NCBI RefSeq assembly: GCF_947500995.1
Contig: NZ_CANMUA010000001.1
Location: 434,001 to 498,000 of the forward strand
DNA: 64,000 nucleotides
Source of the DNA: an uncultured Serinicoccus sp.
GTDB lineage: Bacteria; Actinomycetota; Actinomycetes; Actinomycetales; Dermatophilaceae
Reading direction: 5' to 3'
The position numbers and the translations under genes were made by a program. The notes below the pieces were generated by a model. It saw only the letters and a program-made list of their open reading frames with translations, had not been told where the DNA came from and made no database searches. Positions 1-8,738 of this stretch are shown here, in pieces (the stretch's first letter is position 1; each line of letters opens with the position of its first letter).

Positions 1-501
1 CTGACCGCGGCCGATGGGGATCATCGCGTCGATCGCCTTGATGCCGGTCTGCAGCGGCTCGTGGACCGACTTGCGGGCCATGACGCCCGGGGCCTGGAGC
101 TCGAGGGCCCGACGGCCATCGGTCTCGAGCTCGCCCATGCCGTCGATCGGCTGCCCGAGGGGGTTGACGACGCGGCCGAGGTAGCCGTCACCGACCGGGA
201 CGGAGAGGACCTCACCGGTGCGCCGGACGTCCTGACCCTCCTCGATGCCGGAGAAGTCGCCCAGCACGATGACGCCGACCTCGTGCACGTCGAGGTTGAG
301 GGCCAGGCCGAGGGTGCCGTCGGCGAACTCGAGCAGCTCGTTGGTCATCACCGAGGGCAGGCCCTCGACGTGCGCGATGCCGTCGCTGGCGTCGACCACC
401 CGGCCGACCTCTTCGCGTGAGGCCGCACCCGGCTCGTAGGACTTGACGAACTGGTCCAGCGCGTCCCGGATCTCCTCCGGACGGATCGAAAGCTCCGTCA
501 T
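1..501 (-). CDS. atpA: ATP synthase F1 subunit alpha, N-terminal part (cut by window edge)
   Basis: The F1 alpha subunit carries the non-catalytic nucleotide sites of the membrane ATP synthase. Only the first 167 codons are present; the gene continues past base 1. The visible part holds the N-terminal beta-barrel domain, and the frame stops short of the P-loop: the last codons read IPIGRGQ, which normally just precedes the Walker A motif. The start is ATG at 501 with a GAGGAGAA ribosome site. It lies 71 bases downstream of atpH in the usual actinobacterial order B-E-F-H-A. Identification rests on family sequence and operon position and is secure. Confidence 0.97.
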   Translation of the reverse strand, partial: MTELSIRPEEIRDALDQFVKSYEPGAASREEVGRVVDASDGIAHVEGLPSVMTNELLEFADGTLGLALNLDVHEVGVIVLGDFSGIEEGQDVRRTGEVLSVPVGDGYLGRVVNPLGQPIDGMGELETDGRRALELQAPGVMARKSVHEPLQTGIKAIDAMIPIGRGQ

Positions 502-572
502 GATTCTTCTCCTCGTCGTGGCCCTGGGCTTGGGGTCGGGCCGGTGCTGTGGGGGTAGGTGGTGGGCTCTGG

Positions 573-1394
573 TCAGCCGGCCATGAGGCGGCGGGCCTGG
601 TCGAGACGATGGCTGACGGTGCCGTCGATGACCTCGTCACCGATCTCGACCCGGATGCCGCCGACGACGTCGGGGTCGACGACCACGTTGGTGTGGACGG
701 TGCGGGAGTACTGCCGGCTCAGCGTCGCGCGCAGGGCCTGCTCCTGCTCGTCCGTGAGCGGCACGGCGGTGGTCACGATCGCGGTGAGCTGGTCCTGGAC
801 CTCGGCGGCCTGCTCGAGGTATGCCGCGAGCGTGCGCTCGAGGCGGCTGCCGCGCACCCCCACGGCCGCCTGGGCGGCCAGGCTCACCGTCTCGGGGGCT
901 GACTTCACCGACAGCAGGCGCTCCACGAGGGAGCGCTTGGCGTCGGCCGGGGCGCGCCGGTCGGCGAGGGCCGCCTGGAGCTCGGACGCGGACTGCACGA
1001 TCCGGGAGAACCGGAACAGCTCGTCCTCGACCTGGCCCAGCCGGTCGTGCCGGTAGGCGTGCACCAGGTGCGCCTCGACCGAGAGCCGCTCGAGGGCGGT
1101 CGCGAGGTCACCGGTCCCCGCCCAGCGCTGCGTCACGACCGCCTTGACGACGTGCAGCGCCGGGTCGCTCACCTTGCCGCCCAGGAGCTGCTGGGCGATC
1201 GCGGCCCGCTCCTGGCCCTCGCGGGAGGGGTCGGCCAGGGTGCGGGCGAGCACCTTGTTGCCGTCCACGAGGCGGGCCACGGCCCAGACCTGGTCACCCA
1301 CGCGGGCCGGGTCAACCGACCCGCCCTCGTGCTGGAGCACCTGCTCCAGGCCCTCGCGGGCCTCGTGGTAGGACCGCCGGAAGGCGCTGTCCAT
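573..1394 (-). CDS. atpH: ATP synthase F1 subunit delta
   Basis: Subunit delta (OSCP type) caps the F1 head and ties it to the peripheral b stalk. The product has 273 residues, long for the family (about 180), as in other actinobacteria where the N-terminal part is extended by b-like helical sequence. The start ATG at 1394 shares four bases with the atpF stop (ATGA), implying translational coupling and matched dosage with subunit b. The C-terminal conserved section with [16 protein letters not shown] near residues 240-255 is the typical OSCP signature. Confidence 0.96.
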   Translation of the reverse strand: MDSAFRRSYHEAREGLEQVLQHEGGSVDPARVGDQVWAVARLVDGNKVLARTLADPSREGQERAAIAQQLLGGKVSDPALHVVKAVVTQRWAGTGDLATALERLSVEAHLVHAYRHDRLGQVEDELFRFSRIVQSASELQAALADRRAPADAKRSLVERLLSVKSAPETVSLAAQAAVGVRGSRLERTLAAYLEQAAEVQDQLTAIVTTAVPLTDEQEQALRATLSRQYSRTVHTNVVVDPDVVGGIRVEIGDEVIDGTVSHRLDQARRLMAG

Positions 1395-2014
1395 CAGCGG
1401 ACCTCGTCGTGGGCGCCGAGCTGCTCGGGCTCGATGGCACCGGACTCCAGGTCCGCGAGGAACCGGTCGACGATCCCCCGCTGGCGTGCCTCGTCCTCGA
1501 GGGACTCCCCGACGATCTTGCTGGCCAGGGCGGTGGAGATCTGCCCCACCTCGCCGCGCAGCTGGACGAAGGCCTGCTGGCGCTCGGCCTCGACCTGCTT
1601 GTGCGCGGTCTCGGTGATCCGGTTGGCCTCGACCTGGGCCTGCTCGCGCATCTCGGCGATGATCTGCGCGCCCTGTTCCTTGGCCCGCTCGCGGATCTGG
1701 GCGGCCTCGGCCCGCGCCTCGCCGAGCTGGTCCTCGTACTTCTTCTTCGCGGCGGCTGCCTCGGCCTCGGCCTTCTCGGCACGCTCCATCCCGCCCTCGA
1801 TGGCCGACGTGCGGTCGGCGTAGGCCTTCTCGAGGTTGGGGACGATCTTGCGCTTGACGAAGAAGTAGAAGATGCCGAAGACGATCAGACCGAAGATGAG
1901 CTCCGGCATGTAGGGCAGGATCGGGATGGCTCCCTCACCGGCCCCGATGGGCTCGGAGTGGTCCTCCTCGGTCGCGGCCTTCAGCGCGCCCGCAACGATC
2001 GTGGTGTAGTCCAC
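1394..2014 (-). CDS. atpF: ATP synthase F0 subunit b
   Basis: Subunit b forms the peripheral stalk. The 206-residue product has one membrane helix near residues 33-53 (ELIFGLIVFGIFYFF) followed by a long, highly charged Ala/Glu/Lys/Gln helix that would form the dimeric coiled-coil stalk. It sits between atpE and atpH with an ATGA overlap to atpH. Its length is somewhat above the E. coli 156 residues because of an N-terminal extension before the membrane helix, common in actinobacteria. Confidence 0.96.
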   Translation of the reverse strand: MDYTTIVAGALKAATEEDHSEPIGAGEGAIPILPYMPELIFGLIVFGIFYFFVKRKIVPNLEKAYADRTSAIEGGMERAEKAEAEAAAAKKKYEDQLGEARAEAAQIRERAKEQGAQIIAEMREQAQVEANRITETAHKQVEAERQQAFVQLRGEVGQISTALASKIVGESLEDEARQRGIVDRFLADLESGAIEPEQLGAHDEVR

Positions 2015-2091
2015 GAGCGGCTCCTCACGTGTACGTGTCCGTCACCGGTGGACCGGTGCTGCGGACGGGTCTGGGGAAGGGGCAGGGCGGG

Positions 2092-2307
2092 TCAGCCGAC
2101 GAAGAACGCGATGAAGAAGAGCACGAGGCCGAAGATGGCGAGGGCCTCCGCGAGCGCGAAGCCGAGGATGGCGATCGGCTGCAGCTTGCCCTGCGCCTCG
2201 GGCTGGCGGGCGACGCCGTTGATGTAGGCCGCGAAGATCAGACCCACGGCGATCGCCGGGCCGATGGTCGACACGCCGTAGCCGAGGAGGGTGATGTCAC
2301 CAGACAC
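2092..2307 (-). CDS. atpE: ATP synthase F0 subunit c
   Basis: The rotor-ring proteolipid. The 71-residue hairpin has two hydrophobic helices joined by the polar [10 protein letters not shown] loop (residues 34-43). The ion-carrying acidic residue is Glu54 in the second helix ([10 protein letters not shown]). No sodium-binding pattern is apparent, so proton coupling is likely (inference). The start is ATG. It lies between atpB and atpF with spacers of about 80-100 bases on each side, which is common for this highly translated gene. Confidence 0.97.
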   Translation of the reverse strand: MSGDITLLGYGVSTIGPAIAVGLIFAAYINGVARQPEAQGKLQPIAILGFALAEALAIFGLVLFFIAFFVG

Positions 2308-2403
2308 GTCAGTTCTCTTTCCTGTTGAGGTCCCGGCAACCCGTCGGGCGCCGGAGGCTTCTAGTGCGTATTCAGTTGTGGTCGGGGATGGAACCGGGGC
2401 AGG

Positions 2404-3222
2404 TCAGTGCTCGTCCGCCAGGGCCCCGCCGATGTAGGACGCGGCGAGGAGGGTGAAGACGTAGGCCTGCAGGAACTGGATCAGTGCCTCGAACACCGTG
2501 AGCAGGGCGCCCAGGATCCAGGCGGGCAGGGCCACCAGCATGAGGCCCGGCTCGAAGGTCTTGAAGAGGTACCAGCCGCCGACGATGAAGACGACGAGGA
2601 GCATGTGCCCGGCGAACATGTTGCCGAACAGTCGCAGCGCCAGCGTGAGCGGACGGGTGATGAAGAAGGTGATGAGCTCGAGGAAGAGGATGAACGGCTT
2701 GATCCACCCCGGCAGGCCCGCGGGGAGCATGCCCCCGATGTAGGCGCCCAGACCGCCGGCCTTGCGCAGCCCCACCCAGTGGTAGACCACGTAGACGATG
2801 AGGGTGAGGCCGATCGGGAAGCCGATCCGCGCCATCGTGGGGTTCTGGAACGGCGGGATGATCCCGAACACGTTGTTCAGCAGGATGAAGACGAACAACG
2901 AGAACAGGAACGGCACGAAGGGCATGAAGTCCTTGCTGCCGATCATGTCGCGGGCGATGCCGTTGCGGGCGAAGTTGTAGACCTGCTCGGTCAGCCACTG
3001 ACCCTTGCCCGGGACGATCGCGGCCCGGCGGGTCGTGACGAACAGCGCCACCATGAGCAGCCCCGTCGCGATGGCCATGAGCAGCATGGGCCGGGTGAAG
3101 TAGTACTCGGTCCCGGGGATCGCGAAGAGGGGCTGCCAGAAGTCGCCGGGGGTGGGGGGGAAGTGGCTCCCCTCACCGGCCGTCGGCAGGACGAGGCCAG
3201 CGGCCGTCGTGGTCGCGTTCAC
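2404..3222 (-). CDS. atpB: ATP synthase F0 subunit a
   Basis: Subunit a provides the half channels for protons next to the c ring. The 272-residue product has about five to six membrane segments and the conserved LALRLFGNMFAGH segment, which contains the essential arginine. I chose the GTG start at 3222 because GGAGGAGAAC lies just before it; longer in-frame reading upstream would cover the neighbouring gene and has no family similarity. First structural gene of the operon after two small membrane genes. Confidence 0.95.
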   Translation of the reverse strand: MNATTTAAGLVLPTAGEGSHFPPTPGDFWQPLFAIPGTEYYFTRPMLLMAIATGLLMVALFVTTRRAAIVPGKGQWLTEQVYNFARNGIARDMIGSKDFMPFVPFLFSLFVFILLNNVFGIIPPFQNPTMARIGFPIGLTLIVYVVYHWVGLRKAGGLGAYIGGMLPAGLPGWIKPFILFLELITFFITRPLTLALRLFGNMFAGHMLLVVFIVGGWYLFKTFEPGLMLVALPAWILGALLTVFEALIQFLQAYVFTLLAASYIGGALADEH

Positions 3223-3295
3223 GCGTTCTCCTCCACACAGTCTTTGTCGGACGTCGAAGCCCCTGGGCGGACAGGGACAGGACCCGGCTCCGAGG

Positions 3296-3529
3296 TCATG
3301 ACCTACCGTACCTGAGCCAGATGACGTACATCGACGCCACCATCCCGAGGACCACGCCGACCGGGAGGGCCACGACGGTCCCCCACCAGTGGTCCAGCGC
3401 GAACCCGACCAGCCCGAAGCCGGCCGGCCCCGCGAGGAGGTAGGCGAGGGCACCGTTGGCGACGTCGGTCTGGGCGCTCATGCCCTCGACCTCCGGCTCG
3501 TGCCCGCCGTGCGGGGACGGCACCCTCAT
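3296..3529 (-). CDS. AtpZ/AtpI-like small membrane protein
   Basis: A 77-residue protein with two predicted membrane helices (ALAYLLAGPAGFGLVGFALD and VALPVGVVLGMVASMYVIW). This is the size and layout of the AtpZ/AtpI group found at the head of F-type ATPase operons, thought to help c-ring assembly or divalent-cation supply. Its ATG at 3529 overlaps the stop of the upstream gene by ATGA. The gene-level assignment comes from position plus two-helix topology, because sequence conservation in this group is low. Confidence 0.8.
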   Translation of the reverse strand: MRVPSPHGGHEPEVEGMSAQTDVANGALAYLLAGPAGFGLVGFALDHWWGTVVALPVGVVLGMVASMYVIWLRYGRS

Positions 3530-3963
3530 GCCCCACCCCCCGGGGTCGGCAGGGTCAGCGCGGACCGCGACCGCAGGTAGCCGACGACCAGCCCGGCCTG
3601 GAAGACGAGGCCGACGAGCACGAAGGCGACGACCAGGGGCACGATCTGGAGCCAGGTCGTCTGGGCCAGGGCCCAGATGACCGCTCCCAGCGCCGCCATC
3701 TGCAGCACGAAGACCCCGAACGCCCCGGCCATCGTGGTCGCCGTCGGGCCGGCCAGGACACCGCGGATGCCGACGACCCCCAGGGCGAACACCACCAGCG
3801 ACAGCGCGCTGCCGACGAGGGCGGAGACCGCGCCCCAGCCGCCCACGGCGGCCCACGTCAGCAGGGGCACGAGCACGGCCACCGGGACGCCCGCCACCAG
3901 GGCGCCGCGCATCATCGTGCGCGCCGCCGGGCGGGCGGTCGCGGGGGTCACGGTGGGGGTCAT
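3526..3963 (-). CDS. AtpI-like ATP synthase accessory membrane protein
   Basis: A 145-residue protein with four predicted membrane helices between residues 18 and 130, and no soluble domain. It is the first gene of the ATP synthase operon, where actinobacteria typically carry an AtpI-type protein. The ATG at 3963 is preferred over an earlier in-frame ATG at 4047, because the earlier one would place the predicted promoter and palindrome inside the coding region. It is translationally coupled to the next small membrane gene by ATGA. Function in c-ring assembly is inferred from the family. Confidence 0.75.
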   Translation of the reverse strand: MTPTVTPATARPAARTMMRGALVAGVPVAVLVPLLTWAAVGGWGAVSALVGSALSLVVFALGVVGIRGVLAGPTATTMAGAFGVFVLQMAALGAVIWALAQTTWLQIVPLVVAFVLVGLVFQAGLVVGYLRSRSALTLPTPGGGA

Positions 3964-3999
3964 GGCGTCGATGCTCCGGACGGGGGAAGGAGGGTCGGT

Positions 4000-4025
4000 G
4001 CGCTTGTGAAAACTATCACAAGCGC
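4000..4025. promoter_or_regulatory. CRP/GlxR-type palindrome over the atp promoter
   Basis: A perfect 10-bp inverted repeat, GCGCTTGTGA then 6 bases then TCACAAGCGC. Its core TGTGA-N6-TCACA is the CRP/GlxR consensus. The centre lies about 49 bases upstream of the atpI-like start. A cAMP-receptor-type regulator is the likely binder (inference). Confidence 0.7.
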
Positions 4026-4040
4026 TCTGGGCTGGACCAA
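4012..4040 (-). promoter_or_regulatory. Predicted promoter of the atp operon
   Basis: On the minus strand TTGGTC (4035-4040) and GATAGT (4012-4017) are separated by 17 bases. The -10 hexamer lies inside the CRP-type palindrome, so a protein bound there should block transcription from this promoter. Confidence 0.45.
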
Positions 4041-4083
4041 TCCGCACGTGGGCGGGGCGGACGGACCAGCCGGGGCCCCCACG

Positions 4084-5190
4084 CTACCGCCGTCCGCCCG
4101 CGAGGTCGGGCGCCGACCGCAGGGTGAGCGCCACGGCCAGGGCCAGCAGCCCGGCGATGCCGGTGAGCGACACCCAGGCCGGCAGGTAGGCGAAGGACAC
4201 GCTCCCGGCGGCGATGAGCAGGGACCACAGGTAGAGCAGGACGACGGCCCGGCGGTGGCTGTGGCCGATGTCGAGCAGCCGGTGGTGCAGGTGCCCGCGG
4301 TCCGGCTTCCACGGCAGCTGGCCGGCCCGGGTGCGGCGCAGGATGGCGAGCACCATGTCGAGGAAGGGCAGCGCCAGGATGGCCAGGGGGATGACGACCG
4401 GCAGGAGGATGGCGGTCACGGCAGAGACGCTGGCCACCGAGGAGCTCGGGTCCACCGAGCCGGTCATGGAGATGGTCGCGGCGGCGAGGAGCAGCCCCAG
4501 GAGCAGGGCCCCCGCGTCCCCCATGAACAGCCGCGCCGGGTGGAAGTTGTGCGGCAGGAACCCGAGGCACACGCCGACGATCGCGGCGCTGATGAAGGTC
4601 GCCTCGGAGAAGACGTTGGGCGGGTCGAAGCTGCGGCTGACCAGGTAGGTCCAGCTGAAGAACGCACCGGCGGCGATGAGGACCACCCCGGCGGCCAGCC
4701 CGTCCAGGCCGTCGATGAAGTTGACCGCGTTGGTCGAGATGACGACGACGAGGATGGTGAGCGTCACCATGACCGGCTCGGGCAGGTAGGTGACCCCGAG
4801 AATGGGCAGCGAGAGCAGCCGGACGCCGTAGAACGCCATGATCCCACCGGCCAGGATCTGACCGGCCAGCTTGGTCAGCCAGTCCAGCTCCCGGACGTCG
4901 TCGACGGCGCCGAGCGCGGTGATGAGGACCGCGGCCGCGAGCACGCCGAAGAGGCGGGGCGTCGCCTCGAAGAGCTGGCCGTGGTAGGGCAGCTGCGAGC
5001 CGAGCACCACCGCCGCGGCGAAGCCCGCGAGCATGGCGACCCCGCCCAGCCGTGGGATCGGCACGGAGTGCACGTCGCGGTCGCGGACCGCCGTGATGGC
5101 GCCCATCCGCAGCGCGAGGCGACGCACCAGGGGGGTCGCGAGGTAGGTGACGACCGCTGCGGTCAGCAGCACCATGAGGAACTCGCGCAC
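4084..5190 (-). CDS. wecA: Polyprenyl-phosphate GlcNAc-1-phosphate transferase (WecA/TagO family)
   Basis: A 368-residue integral membrane enzyme of the MraY/WecA family, which transfers a HexNAc-1-phosphate from its UDP sugar to a polyprenyl phosphate and so starts cell-wall glycan polymers. About ten membrane helices are visible. The family acidic motifs are present: AVDDVRELDW (near residues 94-103), NAVNFIDGLDGLAAG and the MGDAGALLLG loop, plus the late cytosolic HLHHRLLDIGHSHRR histidine motif. The start is GTG at 5190. The gene lies just upstream of the ATP synthase operon, the same neighbourhood as Rv1302 in Mycobacterium tuberculosis, which supports the WecA assignment over MraY. Confidence 0.92.
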   Translation of the reverse strand: MREFLMVLLTAAVVTYLATPLVRRLALRMGAITAVRDRDVHSVPIPRLGGVAMLAGFAAAVVLGSQLPYHGQLFEATPRLFGVLAAAVLITALGAVDDVRELDWLTKLAGQILAGGIMAFYGVRLLSLPILGVTYLPEPVMVTLTILVVVISTNAVNFIDGLDGLAAGVVLIAAGAFFSWTYLVSRSFDPPNVFSEATFISAAIVGVCLGFLPHNFHPARLFMGDAGALLLGLLLAAATISMTGSVDPSSSVASVSAVTAILLPVVIPLAILALPFLDMVLAILRRTRAGQLPWKPDRGHLHHRLLDIGHSHRRAVVLLYLWSLLIAAGSVSFAYLPAWVSLTGIAGLLALAVALTLRSAPDLAGGRR

Positions 5191-5264
5191 TGGTCTGTCT
5201 CACCCCTCCCGGCGGTCGGTCCCGTCGAGGTATGCCGTCGGCGGCGTCGCTGCCCCGCGGCCCG

Positions 5265-6566
5265 TCAGCCGGCCGTGGGCTCGGGGTAGGCGGGGTAGGC
5301 CGTGAGCAGCTCGCCGGCGGCCTCCCGGATCTCCCTCGCGACCGGGTGGTCCGGGCTGCCGTCGGTCTCGGTGACCGCCCGGTGGATGAGGTCGGCGACG
5401 ACCGACATCTGCTCGGGACCCATCCCCTGGGTGGTGACCGAGGGGCTGCCCACGCGGATGCCGGAGGCCACGTTGGGCTTCTCCGGGTCGAAGGGGATGG
5501 CGTTCTTGTTGAGGACGATCCCGGCGGCGTCGCAGCGCGCCTCGGCGTCGACGCCGGTCACCCCGACGCCGCGGAGGTCGTGCAGGGACAGGTGCGTGTC
5601 GGTGCCCCCAGTGACCGGTCGGATGCCCCGCTCGTCCAGCGCTCCCGCCAGGGCGGAGGCGTTGGCCAGCACCCGCTGGGCGTAGTCCTGGTAGGCGGGG
5701 GTCATGCACTCGGCGAAGTTGACGGCCTTGGCCGCGACGCCGTGCATGAGCGGCCCGCCCTGCATCATCGGGAAGACCGCCCGGTCGATCTTCCTGGCGT
5801 GCTCCTCGGTGCAGACGATCGCGCCGCCGCGCGGCCCGCGCAGCACCTTGTGGGTCGTGAAGGAGACGACGTCGGCGTGCGGCACCGGGGAGGGGATCAC
5901 CTGGCCGGCCACCAGCCCGATGAAGTGCGCCGCGTCCACCCAGAAGATCGCGCCGACCTCGTCGGCGATCGCCCGGAAGCGCGCGAAGTCGATGAGGCGG
6001 GGGATGGCCGAGCCGCCGGCCAGGATGATCTTGGGCCGGTGCTCCTTGGCGAGCGCCTCGACCTGGTCGTAGTCGATGTGCTCGGTGTCCGCGGCGACGC
6101 CGTAGTGGACGGCGTTGAACCACTTGCCGGAGAAGCTCACCTTGAAGCCGTGGGTGAGGTGACCGCCGTGGTCCAGCGACATCGCGAGGATGGTGTCGCC
6201 GGGCGAGGCGAAGGCGCCGTACACGGCCTGGTTGGCGCTGGCGCCGGAGTGCGCCTGGACGTTGGCGTGGTCGGCCCCGAAGAGCTGCTTGGCCCGCTCG
6301 ATCGCGAGCTTCTCCACCTTGTCCACCTCCGAGCAGCCGCCGTAGTAGCGGGCGTCGGGGTAGCCCTCGGCGTACTTGTTGGAGAGCGTGGACCCCAGGG
6401 CGGCGAGGACCGCCGGGCTCGTCTGGTTCTCGCTGGCGATGAGCTGGATCCCGGCCCGCTGCCGGTCCAGCTCGGAGACGAGGAGCTCGGCCACCTGCGG
6501 GTCCTGCTCGAGCAGGGCCCCGAAGGACGGGCCGTAGTAGGAGTCCGGGGTCACGCGCGTCGTCAT
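5265..6566 (-). CDS. glyA: Serine hydroxymethyltransferase
   Basis: PLP enzyme converting serine and tetrahydrofolate to glycine and 5,10-methylene-tetrahydrofolate. The 433-residue length is normal. The cofactor lysine is Lys240 in the TTHKVLRGPRGG segment; the residue after the lysine is Val where Thr is more usual. The ATG at 6566 is chosen because the family N-terminus begins here and because TAGAGT lies 7 bases upstream, a leaderless-promoter arrangement. It follows tsaC by only 10 bases yet seems to have its own promoter. Location between wecA and tsaC is an extra gene relative to the M. tuberculosis order. Confidence 0.96.
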   Translation of the reverse strand: MTTRVTPDSYYGPSFGALLEQDPQVAELLVSELDRQRAGIQLIASENQTSPAVLAALGSTLSNKYAEGYPDARYYGGCSEVDKVEKLAIERAKQLFGADHANVQAHSGASANQAVYGAFASPGDTILAMSLDHGGHLTHGFKVSFSGKWFNAVHYGVAADTEHIDYDQVEALAKEHRPKIILAGGSAIPRLIDFARFRAIADEVGAIFWVDAAHFIGLVAGQVIPSPVPHADVVSFTTHKVLRGPRGGAIVCTEEHARKIDRAVFPMMQGGPLMHGVAAKAVNFAECMTPAYQDYAQRVLANASALAGALDERGIRPVTGGTDTHLSLHDLRGVGVTGVDAEARCDAAGIVLNKNAIPFDPEKPNVASGIRVGSPSVTTQGMGPEQMSVVADLIHRAVTETDGSPDHPVAREIREAAGELLTAYPAYPEPTAG

Positions 6567-6573
6567 GCGGCCC

Positions 6574-6579
6574 ACTCTA
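6574..6579 (-). promoter_or_regulatory. Leaderless-type -10 box for glyA
   Basis: TAGAGT on the minus strand ends 7 bases before the glyA ATG. It overlaps the last codons and stop of tsaC. Confidence 0.55.
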
Positions 6580-7455
6580 TGGGGTGGGTGCGCTCTCGTC
6601 GGCCCGCGGCGCGGCGACCGTGCGCACGGCGTCGGCCGGCACCCGCACCCCGCTCGGGGTGACCGAGCCGACCAGGCTCGCCCGCTCCCCGTCCCCCGGG
6701 TCCGCGGGGCCCGGCTCGTCCGCCTCCTCGGGGGTGCTCGTGGCGGCGTCCTCGGGGGTGCTCGTGGCGGCGTCCGCCGCCTCCGGGGAGTCGTGCAGGA
6801 CGGTGGTGCCCAGCACCCCGCGGATCTCCTCGGCCCGCAGCGCGCCGAGCCGCAGGACGACGGGCTCCTCCCCCGTGCAGTCCAGGATCGTCGAGGGCTG
6901 CCCACCGGTGCGCGGCCCGCCGTCGAGGTAGGCCGCGACCGCGCCGCCGAGCTGGTCCAGGGCTTCCTGAGCCGTGGTGGCGGCGGGGTGACCGGTGACG
7001 TTCGCGCTGGTCACCGCCAGGGGGCCGACCTCGGCGAGCAGCTCCAGGGCGAGCTCGTCGTCGGGCATGCGCAGCGCGACGGTCCCGTTGGTCTCGCCGA
7101 GGTCCCACTGCAGCGACGGCTGCGCCTGCAGCACGAGGGTGAGCGGCCCGGGCCAGAAGTGGCGCATGAGGATGCGGGCGTACATCGGCACGTCGGTCGC
7201 CAGCCCGTCGACCGTCCGCGGGTTGGGCACGAGGACCGGTGGAGGCATCTCCCGGCCGCGGTGCTTCGCCGCGAGCACCATCGCCACCGCGACGACGTCG
7301 AAGGCGTCGGCCCCCACGCCGTAGACCGTGTCGGTCGGCAGGACGACCACCTTGCCCTCGCGCACGACCGCTGCCGCACGCGCGAGGGCGTCCTCCCGCT
7401 GCTGCTCGTCGACGCAGTCGAGCAGGCGGTCCTGCAGCGGCGCGGTGCCGGACAT
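6577..7455 (-). CDS. tsaC: L-threonylcarbamoyladenylate synthase (TsaC/Sua5 family)
   Basis: Makes threonylcarbamoyl-AMP for the t6A37 modification of ANN-decoding tRNAs. The YrdC fold occupies about residues 15-200, with the PTDTVYGVGADAF motif, the PLTLVL segment and the SANVTG motif. The remaining 80-90 residues are Ala/Glu/Pro/Thr-rich rather than a Sua5 C-terminal domain, and contain a duplicated 8-residue unit (ATSTPEDA/ATSTPEEA) from a 24-bp tandem repeat at 6726-6773. I chose ATG 7455 (GGAGG 4 bases upstream) over ATG 7494, which has no usable ribosome site. Follows prmC and prfA in the conserved actinobacterial cluster. Confidence 0.92.
   Translation of the reverse strand: MSGTAPLQDRLLDCVDEQQREDALARAAAVVREGKVVVLPTDTVYGVGADAFDVVAVAMVLAAKHRGREMPPPVLVPNPRTVDGLATDVPMYARILMRHFWPGPLTLVLQAQPSLQWDLGETNGTVALRMPDDELALELLAEVGPLAVTSANVTGHPAATTAQEALDQLGGAVAAYLDGGPRTGGQPSTILDCTGEEPVVLRLGALRAEEIRGVLGTTVLHDSPEAADAATSTPEDAATSTPEEADEPGPADPGDGERASLVGSVTPSGVRVPADAVRTVAAPRADESAPTP
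6726..6773. repeat. 24-bp tandem duplication in tsaC tail
   Basis: Two adjacent 24-bp copies (6726-6749, 6750-6773) encode a repeated Ala-Thr-Ser-Thr-Pro-Glu unit in the disordered C-terminal tail. Confidence 0.8.
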
Positions 7456-7615
7456 GGGGCCTCCGTCGGGGTGCTCGGTGTGGGCGGGACCCATCTTCCC
7501 ACGTCAGGCCGGAGGCGGTTCGACTTGCACTGCGCCTGCGGAACCAGTTGGGTGAGGTGTTGCCCACGGCGGGCGCACCCGACGCGCCCGCCTCGACACA
7601 AGGAGAGTGACCCGT

Positions 7616-7690
7616 ATGCGCGGTAGCGGCCTGATCTGGACCATCGTGGGCGTTCTGCTCATCATCGCCCTGCTGATCTTCATCTTCTGA
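7616..7690 (+). CDS. Tiny single-helix membrane protein (24 residues)
   Basis: The ATG at 7616 follows AGGAGAGTGACCCGT, a good ribosome site. The 24-residue product is four polar residues (MRGS) followed by one continuous hydrophobic helix with Trp, many Ile/Leu, and Phe at the end, then TGA. It is the only plus-strand gene in the first 15 kb and is followed at 7740-7778 by a strong terminator, which argues for a real transcript. I do not recognise a named family; very short one-helix proteins like this are common in actinobacteria, usually unannotated. Function unknown. Confidence 0.6.
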   Translation: MRGSGLIWTIVGVLLIIALLIFIF

Positions 7691-7739
7691 TCACCCCCGA
7701 CCTCTGACGTCGGTGCCCTTCGGGGCGCGTCCGACGATC

Positions 7740-7778
7740 CGCACGAGCCCCGGCGCCGACGGCGCCGGGGCTCGTGCG
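7740..7778. terminator. Strong bidirectional terminator hairpin
   Basis: An 18-bp perfect stem (arms 7740-7757 and 7761-7778) with a 3-base loop GAC lies between the tiny plus-strand gene and the 3' end of prmC. It can serve both convergent transcripts. There is no long T tract, as usual at this GC content. Confidence 0.8.
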
Positions 7779-7801
7779 TGTCCGGCGCGTCCCGGGGGCC
7801 G

Positions 7802-8659
7802 TCAGCCTCGGCGGCGGGTCGCGGCGACGACCCGTGGGCGACCGGCGAGGTCGGCGTGGTCCGTGACGTCCGACCACCCGGCCCTGGTGAGCAGCTCGAC
7901 GACCGCCCCGGACTGGACGTCGGCGTGCTCCATGAGCAGCACCCCTCCGGGGCGCAGCAGGACCATCGCCCGCGCGGCGAGCAGGCCCGGCAGCAGCAGC
8001 CCGTCGGCTCCCCCGCCGTAGAGCGCCAGCTCCGGGTCGTGGTCACGGACCTCGGCGTCCACCGGCACCGCGTCGGGCGGGATGTAGGGAGGGTTGGTCA
8101 CCACCAGGTCCACCCGGCCGAGCCGGTCCTCGAAGGACTCCTGCGCGGGGCCGAGCCGCAGGTCGACCGCGAGCCCGGTGCGCCCGAGGTTGGCCTGGGC
8201 GTAGCGGTGCGCGTCCGGCGACAGCTCGACCGCCCCGATGTGGGCGTCCGGGCGTCGGTGCGCCAGCGCGAGAGCGATCGCCCCGCTGCCGGTGCAGAGG
8301 TCCACCACGGTGGGGCTCGCCAGCGGCTCCAGCGCCGCCAGCGCCAGGTGGACGAGTGTCTCGGTCTCCGGGCGGGGCACGAAGACCCCGGGTCCCACGA
8401 GCAGCTCGAGGCCGCCGAACCAGGCGGTCCCCGTGAGGTGCTGCACCGGCACCCGCTCGGCGCGGCGCACCACGAGGTCCAGGAACGCCCGGTGCGCAGC
8501 CGGCGGCACCTGCTCGCGCATCACCCTGGCCCGCCGCAGCTGCGGACCGTCCAGCCCCATGGCGTGGGCCAGCAGCAGCTCGGCGTCGACCTCCGGGCTG
8601 GCGACCCCCGCCTCGCGGAGGCGGCCGGCGGCGGCGCGGACGAGCTCGTCGACGCTCAC
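7802..8659 (-). CDS. prmC: Peptide chain release factor N5-glutamine methyltransferase
   Basis: Methylates the glutamine of the GGQ motif in release factors, using S-adenosylmethionine. The 285-residue protein has the N-terminal helical release-factor-binding domain (about 1-85), an SAM-binding Rossmann motif [14 protein letters not shown] (near residue 120) and the catalytic NPPYIP motif (near residue 188). The start is GTG. It lies directly downstream of prfA, its substrate gene, which is the classical arrangement (hemK). Confidence 0.95.
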   Translation of the reverse strand: MSVDELVRAAAGRLREAGVASPEVDAELLLAHAMGLDGPQLRRARVMREQVPPAAHRAFLDLVVRRAERVPVQHLTGTAWFGGLELLVGPGVFVPRPETETLVHLALAALEPLASPTVVDLCTGSGAIALALAHRRPDAHIGAVELSPDAHRYAQANLGRTGLAVDLRLGPAQESFEDRLGRVDLVVTNPPYIPPDAVPVDAEVRDHDPELALYGGGADGLLLPGLLAARAMVLLRPGGVLLMEHADVQSGAVVELLTRAGWSDVTDHADLAGRPRVVAATRRRG

Positions 8660-8738
8660 CGCACCGCTCCCCGCCGGGCGCGGGGTGGGTGCCTGCCATC
8701 CTGACGGCCCGGGGCCGAGACGGCAGCCGGGATCCGCG

